Positions 43,170 to 54,339 of a stretch of 64,000 nucleotides of DNA are shown here, piece by piece. The stretch lies in the NCBI GenBank assembly GCA_036245525.1, contig BTPG01000004.1, positions 231,341,752-231,405,751 on the forward strand. Direction: 5' to 3'. Within the stretch, counting starts at the first letter, position 1. Every line of letters starts with the position of its first letter. The position numbers and the translations under genes were made by a program. The stretch comes from Semisulcospira habei. Lineage: Eukaryota > Mollusca > Gastropoda > Semisulcospiridae. The notes below the pieces were generated by a model. It was not told where the DNA came from. It made no database searches and saw only the letters and a list, made by a program, of their open reading frames with translations.

Positions 43170-44105
43170 CAAAATCACAGACCAGCACACACACTGCATC
43201 ACCAGCCATGTTTTGGCAAGTGCTGAGGATTGGCCCACACCATGGACCCAATCACTTATAATAACTCTCCCCAAAAAAGGCAACTTACATCAATGCCATA
43301 ATTATCGCACGATCAGTCTTATATGCCACCTAAGCAAAGTCATGTTAAAGATCCTACTGAACAGGCTGAAGCCACAGGCAGAGGAAATCATAGCTGAGGA
43401 ACAGGCAGGCTTCAGACCAGGGCGCAGCACAACTGAACAGATCTTCAACCTGAGAGTTCTATGTGAGAGGTACCTCCAGCACCAGCAAGACCTCTATCAT
43501 GTCTTTGTGGATTTTAAGAAAGCGTTTGATAGGATGTGGCATGCAGCCCTTTGGTCCACCGTGAAGCTATACAACATCAATGCCAACCTGATCAGTCATG
43601 GCAAACCTCTACAACAAGGCCACTAGCGCAGTCTGCTTCAACGGCAAAATAGGAAACTGGTTTAGGACTACAGTCGGAGTCAGACAAGGCTGCTTGCTCT
43701 CACCTACTCTTTTCAACATCTTCCTGGAAAGAATCATGATGGACGCTCTGAAAGATCATGAAGGAACTGTCAGTATTGGAGGCAGAACAATCACGAACTT
43801 GCGCTTTGCGGACGACATTGATGGCCTTGCAGGAACAGAGAAGGAGCTAGCTCAGCTGGTGGAAAAGCTGGATAGTGCAACCATTGCGTATGGGATGGAA
43901 ATCAGTGCAGAGAAGACCAAACTGGTGACCAATAATGCCAGTGGCATTGGCTCTGAAATCATGGTTGGAGGCCAAAAACTGGAAAGAGTTAAGAAATTCA
44001 AATACTTAGGAGCCATTGTGACAGATGAGGGATCAAAACCAGAAATACTGTCCAGGATTGCGCAGACAACAACAGCACTGACAAGATTGAAGACCATATC
44101 GAGGG
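43170..44105 (+). pseudogene. Non-LTR reverse transcriptase, 5' part of split LINE
   Basis: RT blocks in order: PTPWTQSLIITLPKKGN, YRTISLICHLSKVMLKILLN, EEQAGFRPGRSTTEQIFNLR and HVFVDFKKAFDRMWH. After a frameshift near 43598 come VGVRQGCLLSPTLFNIFLER and the catalytic LRFADDIDGLAG, then FKYLGAIVTDEGSKPEI and RLKTI. The FADD motif is complete. The frame runs into unrelated sequence at about 44105. The continuation is found at 50397. It is 5'-truncated (no endonuclease seen). Confidence 0.85.
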
Positions 44106-45182
44106 TTGCCCGGATAAACCTCGTATCTCACTTTTTTCCGAAAATGACTTTTTTTTTACGACATTCAACTCAGTTTCACTTCGAGATTGTGTTTGTAAAA
44201 ACAGACATAGAATAATGATTAAAATTAATTAGTTATTAATGAATATATAAACCAAGTATTAAACTTCAAAGTGGTGCCCGTATAACAACCGTAATTAGAG
44301 ATACGGTGGTCGATGGTGGCAGATTCCCTGAAAAGTTGGCTGTATGAACATCGTATCTGGCACAGCTGGCTTTACGCGGGCCCAGCGGTTTATCACACTG
44401 CACTCGGCAGCAGTGCCTGTATGAAAGCCGTAATTGCTGTTGCTTTGTTTACATCGGAACAGGAAAGGGCCCGACTGCTGCTGTCTGCGTGTTTAATCAC
44501 AGTACGACAGTCTACGAGTTTTATGTAGAATGAAAATCACCATTTCTTGGTCTCAATCACAGTTACAAGAAAGTATCTTGAAACTTGTAGGACAGGGGAA
44601 AACGTTTTGAATTAGACTGAAAATAAGAAATCCGTCTGTACTTGCACATCTCTCCAACCCCTAACCCGCCCATCCCCCCTCTCTCTCTCATGCTGTGTGT
44701 GATCTAAGTTTTTCATTCAATATGCAGCTTTTTTTGTTGAATAGAAAATAACATTATCAGTAACACTTTGAGTTCTTTAGGTTTTGTGATTATCTGCTAG
44801 GTATGCAGGCACCCTAAACATGTTAACAGACACATCCGGAACAAATACCAGGGTAAAAAAAAAAACTAATGGGAATCTGGACTGTGTAGGAGATGACACT
44901 TGTCAACACATGTCACTCCTGTCAACACATGTCACTCCTAACGGGACTTCAGTGCAGCTGTGGTCCCTTACTTATCACAGCGGAACTAGAAATTCTAGAA
45001 TTCTAGAAATATCCCATGTATAACACAAGTACATAAATTAAAACTGCCCAGTTCATTGACTTTTCTCCCTCCCGAAAGATCGGCTTGCATTGGCTACACC
45101 TTTTGCCCTTTGTACTCGCCAAGATTCAGCAGATCTTCTTCTGGAAGGTAAGCAACCATTAATTTTTGTGAAAATTATTCAG

Positions 45183-45185
<3 letters not shown>

Positions 45186-45262
<77 letters not shown>
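45186..45262 (+). repeat. (CT)n microsatellite
   Basis: About 38 CT units. A second (CT)n/(CA)n compound array is at 45404-45483. Confidence 0.95.
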
Positions 45263-45266
<4 letters not shown>

Positions 45267-45402
45267 TTTACATTTAACTATATACTTAGTTTTTTGTATT
45301 TTGTCTCGTAGTTTTGTAGCAACGGCAGGTTTGAAAAATGGCTATGTCTATGACGATGTCAATGCCTCAACCGTTGATAAATGAAGTTTCATTGAATCAT
45401 TG

Positions 45403-45403
<1 letters not shown>

Positions 45404-45483
<80 letters not shown>
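45404..45483 (+). repeat. Compound (CT)n-(AC)n microsatellite
   Basis: CT units to about 45450, followed by GACACACAC to 45483. Confidence 0.95.
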
Positions 45484-45485
<2 letters not shown>

Positions 45486-45568
45486 TACACGTGATTAGTT
45501 CATAAGCTTTCTAAAAAATAAAATAATATATGTTTGAGAAATTGATATTAGTATCTGTTACGTGAGGA

Positions 45569-45649
45569 GCCTCGTCAGCTCAGTCAGGAGCGCCGCGGCT
45601 GAGTACAGGAGGGTGAGAGGGTAATGGGTTCGAACCCCACCCTGGTAGC
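45569..45649 (+). tRNA. tRNA-like sequence (pseudogene or SINE head)
   Basis: CGTCAGCTCAGTCAGGAG resembles box A, and GGGTTCGAACCCC is a perfect T-arm/box B with a T stem. The anticodon region does not fold cleanly by eye and it lies inside transposon B. A genuine tRNA gene is therefore unlikely; a tRNA-derived SINE head is plausible. Confidence 0.4.
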
Positions 45650-45838
45650 TTGTTCAAATTGTCGGGTCATTTCCTCGTTGTGGATAATGATAGTTTAAGC
45701 CTGACTGGCAAACAATACTATCTGTTGTAACAATGAATATAACGGATGGCAGTTTCTTTAAACAAAACCATTTAAATGTTTCTTAATTTTTATAATGTAA
45801 CTGTATCTGATCGGAATCAATATCATTTCTCTTGTAGA

Positions 45839-46201
45839 TCAGTACCGGGTGTGAACATCATGGACCCGAACAGTGCTGAAGACAGCGTGTATCTCAATCT
45901 GGCGACATCTTTTGTCGTAGCAGCTGAGAGATCAGCGGATTTCTTCAGCTCAACCGACGACGAGCAGCTGAGCAGCGTGATGGATGCATTTAATGAGTCT
46001 GATGATGAACAGTCTCTGATTTGTGAACAAGAAACCGCTTTCAATACGTCTGATGATGAACCCTTAATTAAGAAACTGGCTTCACATTCAGACTTCAGCA
46101 CATCAGATGACGAGCGCCTCATTACGAAGCAAGTGCCTGATGCTGCCGATGATCCTGCAGACCCAACATTTCTGCCATCAGAAGAATCCGAGACATCATG
46201 A
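45839..46201 (+). CDS. Acidic repeat ORF of transposon B
   Basis: After a CTCTTGTAG acceptor, ATG at 45860 gives MDPNSAEDSVYLNLATSFVV, then four spaced copies of an (S/T)(S/T/E)DDE motif (SSTDDEQLSS, ESDDEQSLI, TSDDEPLIKK, TSDDERLITK) at about 20-residue spacing. These look like protein kinase CK2 acceptor clusters. The frame ends at TGA 46199-46201. The same frame then stays open to 46289 with a lysine/arginine-rich end. Function unknown. Confidence 0.5.
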   Translation, partial: SVPGVNIMDPNSAEDSVYLNLATSFVVAAERSADFFSSTDDEQLSSVMDAFNESDDEQSLICEQETAFNTSDDEPLIKKLASHSDFSTSDDERLITKQVPDAADDPADPTFLPSEESETS

Positions 46202-46293
46202 CATGAATCTGACACCGTCGACAGCAGCTTCTCGGCCGAAGAAGCCCAACGGACCAGCAGAAAACTACGTCGAAAGACCAAACGACAAGTGAT

Positions 46294-46890
46294 ATGATGA
46301 GGGCGCAAGCTGCAAGTTTAGCACAAAGAAACAAAAAAAGAGAGAAAAATGTCGCAGGACACCAAGCCCGCCTGGACAATCTCTTATCAGCCAATGGATT
46401 GATTCGAACAGAAATATATCCTGATAGAAACTGTTTCTTCGAAGCCTCCGCCTTCCATTTAGAGGAGATATCAGGGGAGGAACTGCGGCACTGTCTGTGT
46501 GAACACCTTGAGGACAATTATGGAACTTATGTTCCCTTCATTGCTGCAGTAGACAGAGAAGATGAAAATGACATATTCATGAGGTTCCTCTCGAATGTCA
46601 GTGAACTGCGACAGCCTGGGAAGTGGAGCAATGATGCCGCAGATATTCTGCCACGGGTGTTGGCTGATTGGTCCGAGAGAGTTGTCCGTATCTACACAAG
46701 CGACGTGTTCAAATCTGACTTAGACTTCATGCCGTCCAGCGGTAGCACCGCTGCCATAGCTTGTCAACAGGCGGAACCCATCACACTGGCCTTTATTGTC
46801 CACGAGCCGTCTCACTACGACACTTGCCACAGACCAGCCAGACAGCAGATGCCAGGGCCTCAGGATGACGTCTGTATTCACTCTGACTGA
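46294..46890 (+). CDS. OTU-family cysteine protease ORF of transposon B
   Basis: 198 codons. IYPDRNCFFEASAFHLEEIS (about residue 43) is the OTU Asp-x-Asn-Cys nucleophile block. RHCLCEHLEDNYGTYVPFI follows as the conserved helix pair, and ITLAFIVHEPSHYDTCHRP (about residue 170) supplies the His of the C-terminal HY(D/N) motif. OTU proteases hydrolyse ubiquitin or ubiquitin-like linkages. The three key positions look intact. It follows the acidic ORF in another frame and precedes the DDE-like gene, so it may be one domain of a frameshifted polyprotein. Confidence 0.8.
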   Translation: MMRAQAASLAQRNKKREKNVAGHQARLDNLLSANGLIRTEIYPDRNCFFEASAFHLEEISGEELRHCLCEHLEDNYGTYVPFIAAVDREDENDIFMRFLSNVSELRQPGKWSNDAADILPRVLADWSERVVRIYTSDVFKSDLDFMPSSGSTAAIACQQAEPITLAFIVHEPSHYDTCHRPARQQMPGPQDDVCIHSD

Positions 46891-48580
46891 TGGTGAGGCT
46901 GAGGACTTCCAACCCACTCACCAGTCGACACCAAATGAAGACCACAATGCGACCGACAGGAAAAGCTTGGGGGAAGGGCTGAGTTTTCCTACGATGGACG
47001 ACAGTGTGAACATCACCCCAACAAAACAGCAGTCAAATGACAAAATAAATATCACACCCAGGAAACAAGGATCCTTCCAAACGCCTCCTAAGAAAAATCT
47101 TTCCAGGAAGAAAAAATCAAAGCCAGAAGCATGGAAACAAAACGTAAGAAAATCATTGCATTTGCAAGGGAAAGAGTATATATCTCAGGCTGGCAAGACT
47201 GTTTCTCCCAAACGTGTCCAGCAGACTGACTGTAGCAAGTGCAGATACGACTGCAATAATCGTATCTCAGAGGAGTATCGGCAAGACCTCTTTCATACAT
47301 TTTATGCCTTAGACACTTACGAACGCCCAAAAGACTTTGTTTGTGCTCATGTTAGAGAAAGAGAGACTGTCCGCATTTTGGGTGCAGACAATAAGCCAGT
47401 GCCCAAGAAACGCCAGAGATGCCGCACCTTCTTTTTTATTGTTGATGGCCAAGAGCGACGTGTCTGCAAGATGTTCTTTTTGGCGACACTGGCACTTGGT
47501 GAAGCCTATGTTGACCATGCTTTAAAGAATAGCACGAACGGAGCTTTCACTGGCAAGGAACGCCGAGGAAGTGACAAGACATACAACAAGGCCAGTGAAG
47601 AAGCTATTGAAGGGGTAAGAAAACACATCGAGTCCTTCCCCGCTGTAGAGTCACATTATACCAGGAAAGACTCAACGCAAGTACCTACAGCCCGGATTGA
47701 CGGTGAAAAAGATGCACGACCTGTACGTACAGCAGTGCAAAGAGGAGGGCCGTCAACCAGTGTCAACAAAGAAATACAGACAGGTTTTTAACACTGAATA
47801 TAACTTATCTTTTCATGCCTCCAAAAAGGACCAGTGTGCGCTGTGTGCTGTTTTGCCATGAGGAAGATGAAAGAGCTGGTCACAGAAGATATAGTGACAA
47901 GAAGGTGTTTGAAAAACACCAGGAGAGAAAGAAGCGGGCACACCTTGAGAAAGAGAATGACAAGGCAGAAGCCAAAGAAGATCGGCGAAAGCATGTCATC
48001 ACTGTGGATCTCCAGGCGGTCCTGCAAGCTCCTTGTGGCCTCGTCAGCCAGTTATACTATGAAAGGAAACTCTCCGTGTATAACTTTACCATCTATTCAC
48101 TCGCTGACGGGGAAGCCAAATGCTACACATGGGATGAGTCGGAAGGTAAAAGGGGAGCGTGTGAGATCGCAACCTGCCTCTACTTTTACCTCGGCTCACT
48201 CCCAGACAGCGTTGAGGAGGCTACAATCTATTCAGACTGCTGTCCAGGCCAAAATCGGAATCAATACCTGGCAGCCAGTTTATCCCATACTGTACAAAAC
48301 ATCGAAAACATAAAGATCATAACCCACAAATACCTGGAAAGTGGGCATACGCAGATGGAATGCGACTCCATGCATGCAGCCATTACATTTGCAAAGAAAA
48401 GCACACCCATCTATACGCCCAGCGGCTGGGACATCATCCTAAGAATGGCCAGAAGGACGCGACCATATTTGGTTGTCCCAATCAAATACACAGACATCCT
48501 TGACTTCAAAACACTAGCTGCCTCAACACTACGCAACACCAAGACAGACATCACTGGACAAAACGTGAACTTGCTTTAAA
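46796..48580 (+). pseudogene. DDE-like transposase of transposon B
   Basis: The basic N-terminal part (46796-47791) holds DCSKCRYDCNNRISEEYRQD (zinc-binding cysteines), RRCRTFFFIVDGQERRVCKM and ESHYTRKDS. After a frame shift near 47700, KYRQVFNTEYNLSFHA is followed by KKDQCALC, then a stop at 47862. The last frame (to 48580) reads ITVDLQAVLQAP, ATIYSDCCPGQNRNQYLAA and YLESGHTQMECDSMHAAI. VDLQ, YSD-C-GQN-N and GH---E-DS-HA give an Asp-Asp-Glu-like series of an invertebrate-expanded family resembling RNase H-fold transposases. The family name is not certain. At least two frame breaks make this copy inactive as read. Confidence 0.65.
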
Positions 48581-50396
48581 TAAAAGCATTTCACTTTGAG
48601 AAAGGCAAAGGAGAGGAGATATTTTTCAAGACCTCCTTTGATCAGGTCGACTACCAGACCAATCAAGATTGCTGGAGGAAGGAAGAGAGGCCGTGCTGCC
48701 CCTATCAGAACTATACCACACCTGTACAGCCACAAACTTCCCATCTCCCAGGCCAAGAAATCTGACCTCTTGTCCCTGTGTTCGTCTGGGATCATCCCTG
48801 AGGAGCACCATGCGTTCTACAGGAGCCTTCCGACCTCTTCAGCTACAGTAGATCGGCTCCCACAGCCTGACGTCGATTGAGTGGACACTGACTCAGAGTG
48901 AACACAAGGCCAGGACAATCAACACTTCTGGAAGATGCGAACTGCGATCATACTTTTTTTTGGCAGAGACTCTAAGGAACCAACCCTGCGTTATCCTTGA
49001 AAACAATGATTATCAGAACCCCTGCAAAGCGCACAGAGTTTTGCCACTTTGTTGACTTCAGGCTGTTCTGATACAACAGCAGCTCCTGAACAATAATCAA
49101 TATCTCGTGGATGACTCGGTGAAACTGGTGTGCTGAAATATCGGTGTCTCTTACTGGAAAATGCATGTAGTATTTTTTTTTTTAAATCAGGAAATGCATC
49201 AATCGAAAATCAAATATCAAATTACGCACTTCATATAGGCAAGGAATACCCTGTTAGCATAGTATTTGAGTCCCACGTGGGTCCAGGTCAGACCCTGGCG
49301 AGACCCACATGGAGCGCGTTGATCCCAACCTGTCCCCATCTTCGGTCCAGCCCACTGACTTTGTTGACCGAGTACCGAAAAGTGATTTTAAGTGTGAAAT
49401 GTTTCGTGTTTGCTACTAGAAACAAAAGCCATTTTGTGACTTAGTGATACATTGATATTGTGTAACTTGAATACATTGACATGTGCGACTTGGATACCGA
49501 CATGCTGGATACACGTAAACAAATCGGATTGCGGCACAGGCTTTCGGTCATGGTGATGGCCAAGTGAGTTTTCCTCTTTTTTGTACTTTATATGGAGCTT
49601 TGAATTTTAAAAAAAAACTTAACTTTTCACTTATGATTCACAACAACCCATACTTAAGGTCTGTAATATTCGGCAACCATTCTGTCATGTCTTTTTCTCC
49701 ACCTCTCTCTTTGTTTCCTTTCCACACCATCATTTCGTATGTGTCATTATCATTAATTCATAACGAAACACTCAGCATTGCGAAGAGAACACTCTATGAT
49801 TAAGTTATTGGAATATGAAGTAGAGGAAGAGCTTTTACGCCAGAACTTCATTAGCAGAGTTGAAAATAAATCAAGCAGTTTTCAAATGCGACTTTCAGAC
49901 TCTACCAAGAGGTGATTCAGTCACTTTTTGTGACTTTTAAAAAAGACTTTACTGGTTGTACTGGCTTTCATTAGGTGTTGTTGGAAATTCTAGGCATGCA
50001 CAGGCCTGTCTTAAGACCGCATATCCATATAATTGCTTTCCGCTGGCTCTTTATTCCCAAAAGTGCCGCCGCGACGAAACCGTAGTTCTAGTTATGAGTT
50101 TTATTTAGGAACTAGAGCTGGCCACCTGCTAACCATTCCTGCTAGCGTCTCGAGTTACGACTGAAAGGCAGCCCTGCTCTGTGATGACATGCCATGTATT
50201 TGGCCTGTATAAACAGCGGAAATGCATTTACGAGGTTTATACGGACACTGTTCATTTAGAGTTTACAGTTTCTAATACTATATAAATCCCGTATTTGCTA
50301 TATATGTCATAAAGTATCAAATTATTTATAAAATTAATGCTTGTGCAGTTAAAAATTTAAATGAAGATGCAGAGAAGAGAGCAACGTTTTGGTAGA
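48581..50396 (+). other. 3' region of transposon B
   Basis: 48590-48880 still has coding-like fragments of the DDE-like family tail (EEIFFKTSFDQVDYQTNQDC). Beyond that the sequence is AT-rich with no recognised gene or repeat. Confidence 0.45.
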
Positions 50397-50924
50397 AACT
50401 AAATGTTTTAGAAACATCACACTCTGCTCCAAGATCAGACTGATGCGCTCCTTTGTCATCTCGGTGTTCTTGTATGCCTGCGAGTCATGGACCCTCACAG
50501 CAGACCTTGAAAGGAGGATACAAGCCACTGAAATGAGATGTTTTCGAAGGCTGCTTGGCATCTCATACAGAGATCACATCACAAACGAGGAAGTGGGAAG
50601 CAGAATCAGGCAAGCCATCGAACCCTATGAAGACTTATTAGCCATTGTGAAAAAACGCAAACTGTGGTATGGGCATGTCACGCGTTCAGCAGGGCTTGCC
50701 AAAACAATCCTGCAAGGCACTGTGCAAGGAGGATGAAGGAGAGGAAGACAGAGGAAAAGATGGGAGGACAATATCTCAGAGTGGACAGGACTGAAGCTGG
50801 GCGATAGGCTGAGAATGGCAGAGAGACAGAGGAATGGAGGGAGCTGGTTGCCAAGTCATCAGTGGTGCCCCAACGGTCGGCAAGACTACTGGATATAGAT
50901 AGATAGATAGATAGATAGAGGTTG
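50397..50924 (+). pseudogene. Non-LTR reverse transcriptase, 3' part of split LINE
   Basis: Reads RNITLCSKIRLMRSFVISVF, FLYACESWTLTADLERRIQA, CFRRLLGISYRDHITNEEVG and RKLWYGHVTRSAGLAKTILQ, then (frame broken by a TGA at 50736) RWEDNISEWTG. This is the usual C-terminus of the same LINE RT as 43170-44105. It ends in a (GATA)n tail at 50898-50924. Removing transposon B joins the two parts. Confidence 0.85.
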
Positions 50925-51049
50925 TACTACTTACTAGCATCATATTATGGCTGAAGTGGTCACTATAGTATACCTTTTCGGACACTGTCCCCATGTACAC
51001 TGTCCATTGTTAAACTGTCCAGAGATACACTGTCTTGTGCCTGTACACG

Positions 51050-51122
51050 GTGTACTCTGGCACTACCCTTGAATTATCATGATCAGTCCATCTCTTGCTG
51101 CAGGATCTCGGGGCCAAATAAA
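51050..51122. mobile_element. M1 MITE, partial
   Basis: The right half only: TCTGGCACTACCCTTGAATT through CTCGGGGCCAAATAAA to the TTAA at 51123-51126 it shares with the neighbouring M2 MITE. Confidence 0.7.
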
Positions 51123-51126
51123 TTAA

Positions 51127-51200
51127 CCCTTTGCATGTCAGTAGCAGTTTTTGTCATGATGATTCCTGTAGGACAAAAGCTGCTACCGACATGCAAAGGG
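51127..51200. mobile_element. M2 MITE, intact
   Basis: 74 bp between TTAA 51123-51126 and 51201-51204. CCCTTTGCATGTC faces GACATGCAAAGGG exactly. This is the best-preserved member of M2. Confidence 0.9.
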
Positions 51201-51347
51201 TTAATTTATTATCAATATCAACTAATCACCTCGATCTGTTTCATTCAAAGCTGGATCTCAGCGCTCGAAAAGCCCATTTACGCTGCACACCACCTGTCTT
51301 CTGAGAATTCCTCTGGATATCGTACCAATATCAGTTTGATCACTAAC

Positions 51348-51513
51348 CAGCGTTTTCTCCAGCTCCACGTGCTTTCCCTCGTAGCCAGACTTTTGCTCAT
51401 TGAGTTCCAGCTCCGCCTCTCGTCTGGCGCGTTCCAGCTCCTCCTCCATCTTAGCCTGTGCGGCCTGCTGTGCTGCTAGCAACTCCTCTTGCAGTCCGTC
51501 AGACACACACAGT
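51348..51513 (-). CDS. KIF14: KIF14-like coiled-coil exon (inverted)
   Basis: Minus strand: a TTTTTCTACAAG acceptor, then LCVSDGLQEELLAAQQAAQA, MEEELERARREAELELNEQK and HVELEKTL at a GTTAGT donor. It is strongly heptad-like, rich in E, A, L and K. The entry phase matches the exit phase of the FHA-tail exon at 52472. In KIF14 a long coiled coil follows FHA. The next exon is not found below 51348, so the rest of the protein is missing from the window. Confidence 0.75.
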
Positions 51514-51575
51514 CTTGTAGAAAAATAACTGCCTTACGGTATAATATAAACAAGTATTGTAACTCTTAGTCTTAA

Positions 51576-51645
51576 CCCTTTGGCTGTTGGTGGCACTTTC
51601 CTGTAGGAATCATTGTGACAAAAACAGCTACTGACAGCCAAAGGG
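51576..51645. mobile_element. M2 MITE, intact
   Basis: Between TTAA 51572-51575 and 51646-51649. CCCTTTGGCTGTTGGTGGC faces CTACTGACAGCCAAAGGG. Confidence 0.85.
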
Positions 51646-51709
51646 TTAACCTTATGCATGCCGCCATCAGTACTGTTCACACTCTCAGAGGTTGCAACCC
51701 CATCGACAT

Positions 51710-51895
51710 ATTTTCCAAGTTTTGGAGGTATCATCAAACAAATGTGTACCAGCTACTTGAGATGGATTGACCATAATTCAAGGGTAGAGCCAGATTAGCT
51801 TGGCGCCTGATGGTGCCAAGCTGATCTGGCACTACCCTTGAATTATCATGGTCGATCCATCTCCTGCTGTAGGGCATCTGGACTAAATTATACAA
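51710..51895. mobile_element. M1 MITE, worn ends
   Basis: The core palindrome AATTCAAGGGTAGAGCCAG to CTGGCACTACCCTTGAATT is intact. The outer CCC...GGG ends are degraded. Confidence 0.7.
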
Positions 51896-52471
51896 GTCTA
51901 ATTATAAGTCTGTAGGATATGCACAGTTTTGTAAAGAATAATTGCTCCATCGTGCAATAAAATGTATCGATCTTAATGCCTTAACTGCTACTCGAAGCAG
52001 ATTACATTACGCCAATGCAAAAGACCCCCAGCCTCCAAGGAACACAAATACAAAGTGGTGTCAGATTCTCATGAGCTCTTGCAGTTGCAGGGGTTCATGA
52101 GGATCCATGCCTCCTGAAGCTGGATTGTGTTACTTTTTTCAGCTGTGAAGAGGTTAACCACTGCCACTAACAAAATACCCTGTCTCTGAGTGCCTGAACA
52201 TCAACATTACCCACACTTGTGCCCAGTCTTTGCGGGTGCTCTTGGGGATCTATCTGTGTCTCTTGCATTTGGCATTTGTTTGCCGAGTCCTGGCAAGTGA
52301 AATGGTTAATTCGCCAGGCGGAAATATCCTCGAGAAGTTTCAAACTTGCACATCTGATCTCTATTCTTTTATAAATGCAAGCCTCCAAAAGACGGTAGTC
52401 ATTTACAACGTTTGAAAGTGACAGCTATCTGGATTGGTTGGTTCTGGCACAGACATGGGGAAATCATTCAC

Positions 52472-52585
52472 CTGGCCTCCTGCACTCGCAACAGCTCCTG
52501 CTTGGCAAACTCAAAGTCCTTGACCTCAGCGGAGGTACCCCTGCTTCCCTTCTTGCTCTTTTTCACTTCGATCGGGTGATTGAAC
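52472..52585 (-). CDS. KIF14: KIF14-like FHA C-terminal exon (inverted)
   Basis: Minus strand: a TTGTTCAG acceptor, RFNHPIEVKKSKKGSRG, then EVKDFEFAKQELLRVQEAR at a GTGAAT donor. RFNHP is the end of the kinesin-3 FHA domain, and KDFEFAK-EL is the start of the following helix in KIF14. The acceptor completes a split arginine codon from the exon at 53661. The phases agree on both sides. Confidence 0.88.
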
Positions 52586-52720
52586 CTGAACAAACAATGT
52601 TCTCGATCAGTTATTGAGTGAAAATTTGTACAACGAAGATGTTCAGCCATAGTCTAATGAGTTCCTGACTTTGCTAGCAAGAGGCATACATTCTCATGTG
52701 GGCCCTCCGTCCGCAGGGCC

Positions 52721-53110
52721 CCCCACCCGGGTCTGCCCTGGGGGACTTGGGTGGGGTTAGGTATTTTTTAGTTCCCAGGGTCACCCTGGTCAGCCCCACA
52801 GGGTGGGTTTTTCTCTCTATTCTGGGGCATGTGTTTCTGTCTACCCGAGGTCCATTCATCTGTATTTGCCTTTTTAAAACTCTCCCTACTGTCTGCACTG
52901 CCTGTAGCTCTTGATATTGGATGTGTGTTGCTAAATGGTCTTAGCTTTATTTATGCCCCATGTTGTAGGTTTATTTAATGTATTTGACCGGCTGGCGACA
53001 TACATTCAATTTTCTGTTTAGTTTTTTTTTTTTCACAAGCAGTGCAGGCACGTCCTGAGAAAGCCTTGTTGCTGTCGGGACGTTAAGCAATGTACAATCA
53101 ATCAATCAAT
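52721..53110 (+). mobile_element. SINE family S
   Basis: A full-length copy with the 14 bp duplication CCGTCCGCAGGGCC (52707-52720 and 53111-53124). Confidence 0.92.
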
Positions 53111-53124
53111 CCGTCCGCAGGGCC

Positions 53125-53660
53125 ACATGAGAATTTTATGCCTCGACTGACATTTACATCTTTTGCAGCGACTCTTCGCAATCTGTGCCTCTGGGTGAAG
53201 GACTAAAGCTAGCAAAATATGTAAATTATCACTCACACAAACTCGGAGACTAATTATTTTGCTGTTGTTTACTTTATCACCATAACTTCAAGATAAAACA
53301 CCCTCAGGAGACGATGACTGATGGCAGTCGCTGCCTATATCAAAATGGTTTGAATCAAAATAAATGTTTTGACATGGTCAATGCAATTACTTCCCCCGGC
53401 ATAGTGGTTTCATTTACAATGCTACAAATCAGCGTGAACTGACCTTGCTGAGAAATCAGAAATCCGTCAGAAATGCATGTTTCAACAAAAACATTAGATT
53501 TAACTCGGACGAACATGTGATATCCCATGTTTGTGTGGGCTTTAATCCACGGTTTTCACCACAACATGCAAGTTTGAGATACTGCTGATTTCTGGAAATT
53601 TCCTATTCATGTTTACCTCCAAAACAGGTGGAGTCGGTGGAATAGATGGGGTATACTCAC
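53125..53660 (-). other. Intron between inverted kinesin exons
   Basis: No feature is recognised beyond AT-rich intronic sequence. Confidence 0.5.
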
Positions 53661-53698
53661 CTGAAGTAGTGGTCTCTCCCAAGAATCGCTTGATCACC
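53661..53698 (-). CDS. KIF14: KIF14-like FHA mini-exon (inverted)
   Basis: 38 bp on the minus strand: a CATCTACAG acceptor, then GDQAILGRDHYFR, then a GTGAGT donor. HGD-VILG-DHYFRFNHP is the core of kinesin-3 FHA domains. This exon and the next (52585) together spell DHYFR|FNHP across a split codon. The FHA domain binds phosphorylated partners; in KIF14 it contributes to adaptor binding. Confidence 0.85.
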
Positions 53699-54339
53699 CT
53701 GTAGATGAGAAAAGAACCTAAATCACTGACATGGGCGACAGGGTGAAAAGCTGAAATGACTGATATCAGTCCACAGGCTATGCTCCATGAGGCACGGCAG
53801 CAAGGGACAAAAATTCTCAAGCCCCTGCAGATGCAGGGTGTAATTGTGACTGCAGATGCAGGGGCTCATGAGAATTTATGTCTCTTGCGTCCGCAGTGGC
53901 TCATGAGAACGTATGTCTCTTGCATCTTCAGAATTCCATGAGTTTGATAAAGCTGAATCAGTCTGTAGCACGGAAGACTGTCACCCACGAATACATATTT
54001 ATCAGGAATCAATTCAACAAGATGCGCTCCTGACAGCCAAAGATAACAGTATTCTGTTCACATCAAGCGTTACCCTGGAATCATGGTCATATTGACTTAA
54101 TCTCTGATTAACTACACATAACTCAGCTTTACTGGAACTTCATACATGCAGATAAACGCATAAAACAAAAACGAGGGGTGGTTGGGGGGCAGGGGATATC
54201 GCAAAAAAAGATGGCATCTGAAAAACACAAGCTTTATGTTTAAGCCCAGCTTTGAAATGGTTACAAATATTGTGGCCCAAATGTGTGTACAAATGAAGTG
54301 TCGCATGCCAATACAGCCTTGTATTCCTGATATAATTAA

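Larger units (their letters stand above)
44106..50396 (+). mobile_element. Transposon B, about 6.3 kb, inserted in a LINE
   Basis: The LINE reading frame stops at RLKTI (about 44098) and resumes at RNITLCSKIRLMRSF (50413). Everything between is foreign. It carries an acidic ORF, an OTU ORF and a DDE-like ORF series, all plus strand. The ends are AT-rich and show 'CGTATCT' words near 44124 and 44350, but no clear terminal inverted repeat or target duplication was found. Confidence 0.75.

Noticed and set aside
45090..45311. ORF rich in Ser-Leu repeats
   Set aside because: Direct translation of the (CT)n microsatellite.
45569..45649. Functional tRNA gene
   Set aside because: Good T-arm but no clean cloverleaf or anticodon by eye; inside a transposon. 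Listed only as tRNA-like.
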